From Cladopsammia gracilis (lineage: Eukaryota; Cnidaria; Anthozoa; Scleractinia; Dendrophylliidae), in contig JAJGOT010000747.1 of assembly GCA_022457155.1 (NCBI GenBank), positions 186,001 through 250,000 on the forward strand: a stretch of 64,000 nt of DNA. Direction: 5' to 3'. A program made the translations under genes and the position numbers. Below are positions 58,821 through 64,000 of this stretch, one piece after another; the stretch's first letter is position 1; each line of letters opens with the position of its first letter. The notes beneath the pieces are model-generated. The model did not search any database and had not been told where the DNA came from. It saw only the letters and a program-made list of their open reading frames with translations.

Positions 58821-59699
58821 TCCCCTGAAGAGTGAGCAATCACGAAACAGGCGGTAGTTTTTTATTTTTTAATTGCTGCGGAACGAGCGTAGTGAGTGAG
58901 CAGCAACATAATCAGGATTTAAGAGAAATATATGAGAAAAAAATATAAGCTAGGAAAAATCTCGATTTGATCGCTTTTTATCAGAATTCACTGCGCCACG
59001 AACACATTTTGGGCCAGAATGCACTGCGCCGCGAACAATAGCCTCGCTTGCTGCTTCAAGCTCAGTGTTCGCTGCGAGATTTGTAATACAGTATTTTGGT
59101 CCAACATGTCCCAGTCGAAATCGGAACTGAAGTGTCGAAGACTACTACGAGTTGAGCGGGGACTGCGAGGCATGGTGATAGGACCGTTGAATGGCAAAGA
59201 TTTTCGAAGATTGTACGGAATAAAAGACAAATTTATTTTGAAATCACTCCGACAGGGGTCGATGAGACTGAGCTGAGCTGAGCGCTTGGGGACGCGAAAC
59301 CTGAGCTGAGCTTGAGAGACGTGAACACACAGTAATTAACCTAAATTTTCACACCTTCCTCGTGGTGAACCGTCCTTTACTCAACAATATTCTACAGACA
59401 TTGCAGGAACTTGATGCGTGAATTACAAACCAAAATTACTATAGTCTTATTAGCTGGAATTTTAGTCGATTCATCCCGGTTACATTTGCTTTGTTTCCCC
59501 TCAAAAAAGGAAAGAGAAAATTCTGTAATACCAGCGAGACGATAAAACAGCATTGTTACAACAAATTTACCGCAGCAATTACTATCTTTTGGATACACTA
59601 GTATATATATATATATATATATACTTGTCTAAAGCATCCACTGTTGCTGTCTTTCATATAAATTATATAAATTTAATACAAATGAAGACAAACCATTAC
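58821..59699. other. No supported gene
   Basis: Overlapping open frames on both strands near 58988-59276 are short and carry no motif I recognise; they could be transposase debris. A (TA)n run lies at 59601-59622. Confidence 0.35.
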
Positions 59700-59712
59700 T
59701 ATTTTTGTCTGA

Positions 59713-59753
59713 CATCTATATTTCGAGCACATTCAGTGCTCTTCTTCAGGGTG
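59713..59753 (-). ncRNA. Degenerate hammerhead, PLE F
   Basis: On the minus strand: CTGAAGA, stem II GAGCAC/GTGCTC, GAAA, ATAT-A. Stem I has a mismatch, so activity is doubtful. Confidence 0.55.
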
Positions 59754-60424
59754 ACTAAAAAACCGTTACAAGCATCGTATTACAATATTCAAACTGTTGA
59801 ATTAAAACCACGCCACCAAGCACGTGCAACTAAGAAAATACTGTTAACGCGCGCGTGTACCCGCGCGCGACTTTTGTTTTGAACGTAAAAGCCGTCATTA
59901 TCATTAAGTCCATGGGGCGCCAAGGTTCCCAGTTTGTAGATCCACTGACCCTCCTTATCTCGCAATTCATTTTCTCCCTTGACACAGTCTATCAGTTGTA
60001 TTGTCATGTCTACCAAACCTCGATGTCCGTTACTGTTAAAATGTCGATAAATCAGTTCGTCTTTCTCTCTTTGATCGGCGTTTAAATTGACATGGGCATT
60101 GACCCTGCTTTTATGATTGTTTAATCGGGTTCTAAACCTACAATCGGCGACAGAAGTAGTTGAGAAAGTGTCAGCATTATCGAATAATGAATTTGGTGTT
60201 CATCATTATTATTCATATTACTAGGTGCTACAAAACTCCCCCTCTCTCCCCTGTTCAATGTTGTAGCTTTCAACAAGGCCTGAACTCTGCGTATCAACAT
60301 TGATTTGGGAGGAGGGTGTAAATTTGTGACGGCAACAATAAAAGCAATAGAAAACGACTCCCAAAATAACGAAATGTCTCAACACTTTTGGCGCCTATTG
60401 TAGTTATAGTAGATCCTACATACT

Positions 60425-61170
60425 GGAGCGCTTACCATTTGAATGGAATTTCCGGTTAGAATTTTTCGAAAAATGGTACTGGACTTTCCTAACTGAGAGA
60501 AACGGAACAGGAATGACCTGTACCATTTGTATTTTACCGAATGCCGAGAGGCACTGGGAGTGAAAAACAAAACGACGGCGGGAATATTAAATTAACAGGC
60601 AAATACTTTTACAAGCTTACTCTAAAACGCGATTGTACCGCCTTGAAGCTCTGGTACAATTCTCCAGATTTTACCACAACAATCATTTATTTATTTACTT
60701 ACTCACTCAAGTTTAAACGCTAGAATTCCAGCTCTGATTCTTTGCTACGTACGACTACTTCAATTTTGCGAATCGCTATCCCATGACAGCATACAGCAAG
60801 CACGAATCGTAAAAGTTAAAGTAAAACAACTACCGGCAGTCCAAAATGTCCATCCACCCATAATTTTGTAGTCATGCTGTAGGAAATCTGTCAATATAGC
60901 CGATGCAAAGTGGCAATTGAATTTTCACACGAACAAACTCGGAGTAAATTTCCTTCTTCAAAGTGATCCGCCATCTTCGAGCTTCTTATTTCTCGAAGAA
61001 GCCCGGTACTAGCGATGCGAACAAATGGTACAGAAATTTCCGGTCGTTTCGGTAAATGCGAGAAAATGGAAACTTTTCCCCGGAAGATTTCCGTTGGGAT
61101 GAACCGTTCCATTTGTTTTTTCCATTTTTTTTTTATTAACCGGTTTTTCCATACAAATGGTAAACGCTCC
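60425..61170. mobile_element. Inverted-repeat insertion inside PLE F
   Basis: GGAGCGCTTACCATTTGAAT at the left is mirrored by TACAAATGGTAAACGCTCC at the right with a few changes. It splits the GIY-YIG motif of PLE F between CKKCKV and YVGST. No transposase inside. Target duplication not resolved. Confidence 0.7.
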
Positions 61171-61278
61171 TGGACTTTGCACTTTTTACAATTGATCAGG
61201 TATTCTACGTTACTAGAGTTGCAATGTAAGTCATAATTAATCTTAAATTCTTTGCCATTTATATTACTGTAAAAGGTG

Positions 61279-61710
61279 TTAAAAATCACATATCTGACAG
61301 TTTTGTGAAGTACATTTCGATGTTCCATTGGCCTTCTGTTTCGGAGCGTTCGTAAAACGGGCACGTACCAGATCTTGAGCTAAGCTCTTTGGTTTTCTGA
61401 ACGCCTCCATAGGGATTTCCGGAAACGTCTCTTTGCATCTATTAGATGACCTTGAAACCAAATGTAAATCTTGAAGTAAACCTCCAATATTTGGGAGACC
61501 TGGATGGTAAGTAACGACAAACGGAACCCTGGCGTTTTTCTTCTTTTTCCTTTTTTCTGTTAAAGCTTCATCTCGTGATGTTCTTTTTGCCCGATCTATT
61601 TGTTCTTCTACATATTTCCTCTTGAATCCCCTTTCTTCTAAAAAAATACACAAATCTTTAGCTCGTTTCTCCAAACACGTGTCCTTGGAACAAATCCTCC
61701 GTAATCTCAA
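61279..61710 (-). pseudogene. PLE F linker and Cys-cluster region
   Basis: Contains LRRICSKDTCLEKRAKDL, PFVVTYHPGLPNIGGLLQDL and CTSQNCQIC, each corresponding to the same region of PLE B. The frame is lost on both sides. Confidence 0.75.
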
Positions 61711-61880
61711 AGCCTGCAGGTAAGGAATCCCATTCTTACAAACAGTAGGGTGACAATATGATCGATGTGGATACTAATGACTATCCGTTGGGTTGATATA
61801 GACATCCGTCCTTACCAGAATCGTTGATTACTCGCACGTCCAAAAATTATATTTCCTTGTTCGACCATTTCGACCATTTC

Positions 61881-62178
61881 ATTTCAACCAGTTTCGCCGA
61901 GCGCAGTTCTCTAAAATTTGCCGAATAACGGCTCTTTGTTGTGCTATGTAGCGATGATTTAAGCTGAAGATAATTTTTGTGTGAGCCTTTTTCGTTACAT
62001 AATTTATTTACATAAAAAGTTAAGGCTTTAATTATTCCCCACGCAAGAACATTTTGCAGCAGTTTGTCAGTGTTAGGTTGTTTATCTTTATTTTCTAAAA
62101 TGATTCCCGCAAACTAGTTCCCTCGGCGCTCGCAGTTATTCAAGTTTGTTATTGTAAAAACAAATCGACCGCATTTTT
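61881..62178. other. Spacer, nothing recognised
   Basis: No coding signal or terminal repeat. Confidence 0.4.
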
Positions 62179-62329
62179 CCATGGTCTATACTCTTATTTA
62201 CCATAAAAATGACGTCATAAAATGTTCAAATCTTGGCAGTGAAATCACTCGCCTAACGGCTCGTGGTTCCACTTGAGTTTTGAACATTTTATGACGTCAT
62301 TTCTATGGTAAATAAGAGTATAGACTATG
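62179..62329. mobile_element. Fold-back MITE, 151 bp
   Basis: CCATRGTCTATACTCTTATT and the adjoining TTACCAT…TGACGTCATAAAATGTTCAAA are mirrored nearly perfectly around a short centre. Confidence 0.85.
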
Positions 62330-62351
62330 GATTTGTTAAATATATATATGT

Positions 62352-63862
62352 TATAAACTAATTTCGACTTGGAGGCGTCAATATTGCATTTTATAATTCA
62401 ACACATTGATACACTGCCCAAATATGGTAAAAAAGTTATCGATATGCGTTATGTCTACATGACATATAACCAGCGATGGCGGTAAATTTCGCATTTTGAA
62501 AGAAAGTGAAAATGATTGCTGCCTGCAATTTCGTGTTTTTTGGCGAAAAAGTGCATCAACTATTAGTTAAAAAAGGGAAAAGAAAGAAAAAAAGAGAAGA
62601 AAAGAAAAGAGAAAAATACTGTTCACATGATTGGACAAAAACGGCGCGAAATTTTCGCGTTGTCGCGGTCGCAGTGTTGTTTCTTGGCGTAGCTGAATGA
62701 AAACTGGTTCAAAGTTTAACCGCTCGACAAGAAGTGAATGGAGGAGCACAATTTTCGTGAAATGCCTTTGGTAATCACCTCTGGAATATGATATAGACTT
62801 GATGTTTCCTCAGAAAAGTTTCTGATCTCGTCATTACGGCTGTGGGAGCTAAAAAACGAGCATTCCAAGTATGTAAACAACATTGATCGACTCAGCTCGT
62901 ACTTCGATGTTTGAAAATTTGGTGCTTATGGAAGGGACTAAAAAGCCAAATCAACTACAGGTACGATGTTTTAACCGTTTCTTGTATCCTTTAGCTGTGA
63001 ATTTTTGTAAGCTTACTGTCCACGCTGCAGTTCTTTCCGACTTTTCGCCGCTATGTTTAGGTTCGTAGCCGTGTGTTTGTTCAATTTGTTTTGATTCTGA
63101 ATTGAACTTTTTAAGATACGAAACACTTGTAACCAAGACATTCTGTGCCATTTTACTGTGTTTTAATTCCTGTAGTCACTACTCTGTCCCGTTCTTTGAG
63201 TAAACGACAGCTCTTCGTAGAAACTGTCAACTGATGTCACTGATTATGTACGCTAAATTAATGTTAGCTTGGCAAAAGTTTCGGCATTCATTGCTTGTTG
63301 TTTAAGAAATGGTGTGAGGTAAAATATTGTAGTTAGCCTTTTTACTTAATGAAAGGTTGTATATCTCAATGATTTTTTTCTCGAAACTGTGATTTGTTAT
63401 CAATGTGTTGAATTATAAAACAGTTATAGTGTTCAAGCTTGCACAATATTGACAAAGGCGCCACTTTCATTCATGAACTGTGTGATGTTGCAAGTTTCGC
63501 GCGGTAAAACATCTGTAAGCTTTCATTTTAAATAAAAGGCTTGTCGGCGATATTTAATTCTTCAAACTGTGCTTTGTTATCAATGTGTTGAATTATAAAA
63601 CTATTATAGCGCTCCAGCTTGCGTGATATCGCTTAATTTTAGCCGACTCGGCCTACGGCCTCGTCGGCTAAGTATTAGGCGATATCACGCGCGCTTTCGC
63701 GCTATAATAGTTAAATATTGACGGCTATGACGGCTAGTTGGGAGAAAATATATTCGTATTGGGCGGAGTCGCGAAGCGGCGGAGCCCAATACGGAGAATA
63801 TATTTTCTTCCAACGCCGTCAATATAATGCAGTATTGACGCCTCAAAATCGAAATTAGTTTT
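62352..63862. mobile_element. 1.5-kb inverted-repeat element
   Basis: AAACTAATTTCGAC…GAGGCGTCAATATTGCAT near 62352 is mirrored near 63828-63862. TTATAATTCAACACATTGAT just inside the left end is mirrored at 63573-63596 and occurs once more at 63396. Two strong hairpins (63626-63697 and 63718-63828) lie in the right part. No transposase frame found. Confidence 0.65.
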
Positions 63863-64000
63863 GTGTCACGATTCAACTGTTTTTCGTGCAAAAATAAAGC
63901 AAAACTGAATATAACTTGTGCTGATCAAAGCTGAAATTCTTACTAGTAACGAGCTGACGTACACGACGTTTTGTACGCGTTATCATATTTTTGTTTTGCA
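63863..64000. other. Window edge, no feature
   Basis: Too short to judge. Confidence 0.3.

Larger units (their letters stand above)
59700..61880 (-). mobile_element. PLE F, interrupted
   Basis: Minus-strand coding debris: late RT region with FLDVRV-type motif near 61830, linker and Cys cluster at 61279-61710, GIY start near 61180, then after an insertion YVGST near 60415 and the domain end at 59870-60016. Several stops and shifts. 5'-truncated before the RT catalytic motif. Confidence 0.75.

Noticed and set aside
58988..59276. Harbinger-type transposase remnant
   Set aside because: Overlapping frames of 80-85 codons lack catalytic motifs. Similarity could not be supported by eye.
62506..62749. 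Opposed 60-64-codon frames
   Set aside because: They depend on a lysine-coding A/G-rich run and lie within the 1.5-kb inverted-repeat element.

Overview
The window looks like accessory, transposon-packed chromosomal DNA of a marine invertebrate, most likely an anthozoan cnidarian (coral or sea anemone). The grounds are short AT-rich sequence, many fold-back MITEs of types common in corals, several Penelope-like elements (PLEs) with hammerhead ribozymes, a complete Polinton/Maverick, a giant P-superfamily transposon and frequent TACATGTA-type palindromes. No ordinary single-copy host gene could be supported. Species assignment is inference.

Layout. 1-4.5 kb: MITEs and a 35-bp minisatellite (1.6-2.25 kb). 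4.52-8.23 kb: an element with ~0.3-kb inverted ends carrying a PIN/FEN-like plus CXC-domain gene with one intron. 8.6-9.9 kb: fold-back elements. 9.9-14.8 kb: mostly featureless. 14.8-17.4 kb: TTTACAG-rich direct repeats followed by a 5'-truncated LINE. 18.1-30.1 kb: a 90-bp minisatellite split by a 10.6-kb P-type transposon (18859-29480; 8-bp target duplication CTTTTATG). 31.4-32.6 kb: a 1.25-kb palindrome. 33.1-39.4 kb: nested PLEs and a tRNA-derived SINE. 39432-57125: a Polinton with 6-bp duplication ATCAGG, inserted in the GIY-YIG domain of a PLE. 57.1-64 kb: more PLE debris and MITEs.

The P-type transposon encodes one 2783-residue reading frame: about 8 membrane segments, a ubiquitin-like domain ending RLIGG, a THAP-like C2CH finger starting directly after that GG, a P-type transposase with a complete D-D-E set, two CCHC knuckles, a YqaJ-type exonuclease, a USP-like cysteine protease candidate, a SAP-like domain and a ParB-like domain. 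The arrangement suggests a polyprotein that could be cut after GG by its own deubiquitinase-like domain to expose the DNA-binding finger. This is the most novel item here.

The Polinton is nearly intact: protein-primed DNA polymerase, chromodomain integrase, packaging ATPase, major and minor capsid proteins, adenain-type protease, phospholipase A2, a phage-tail-fibre-like protein and several small genes. The left arm carries probable early genes, each preceded by a shared TTAAAGAAATAAA motif and followed by a hairpin. Structural genes read rightward and are separated by a second hairpin type. The protease has no AUG of its own and sits in the -1 frame behind an A_AAA_AAC slippery site.
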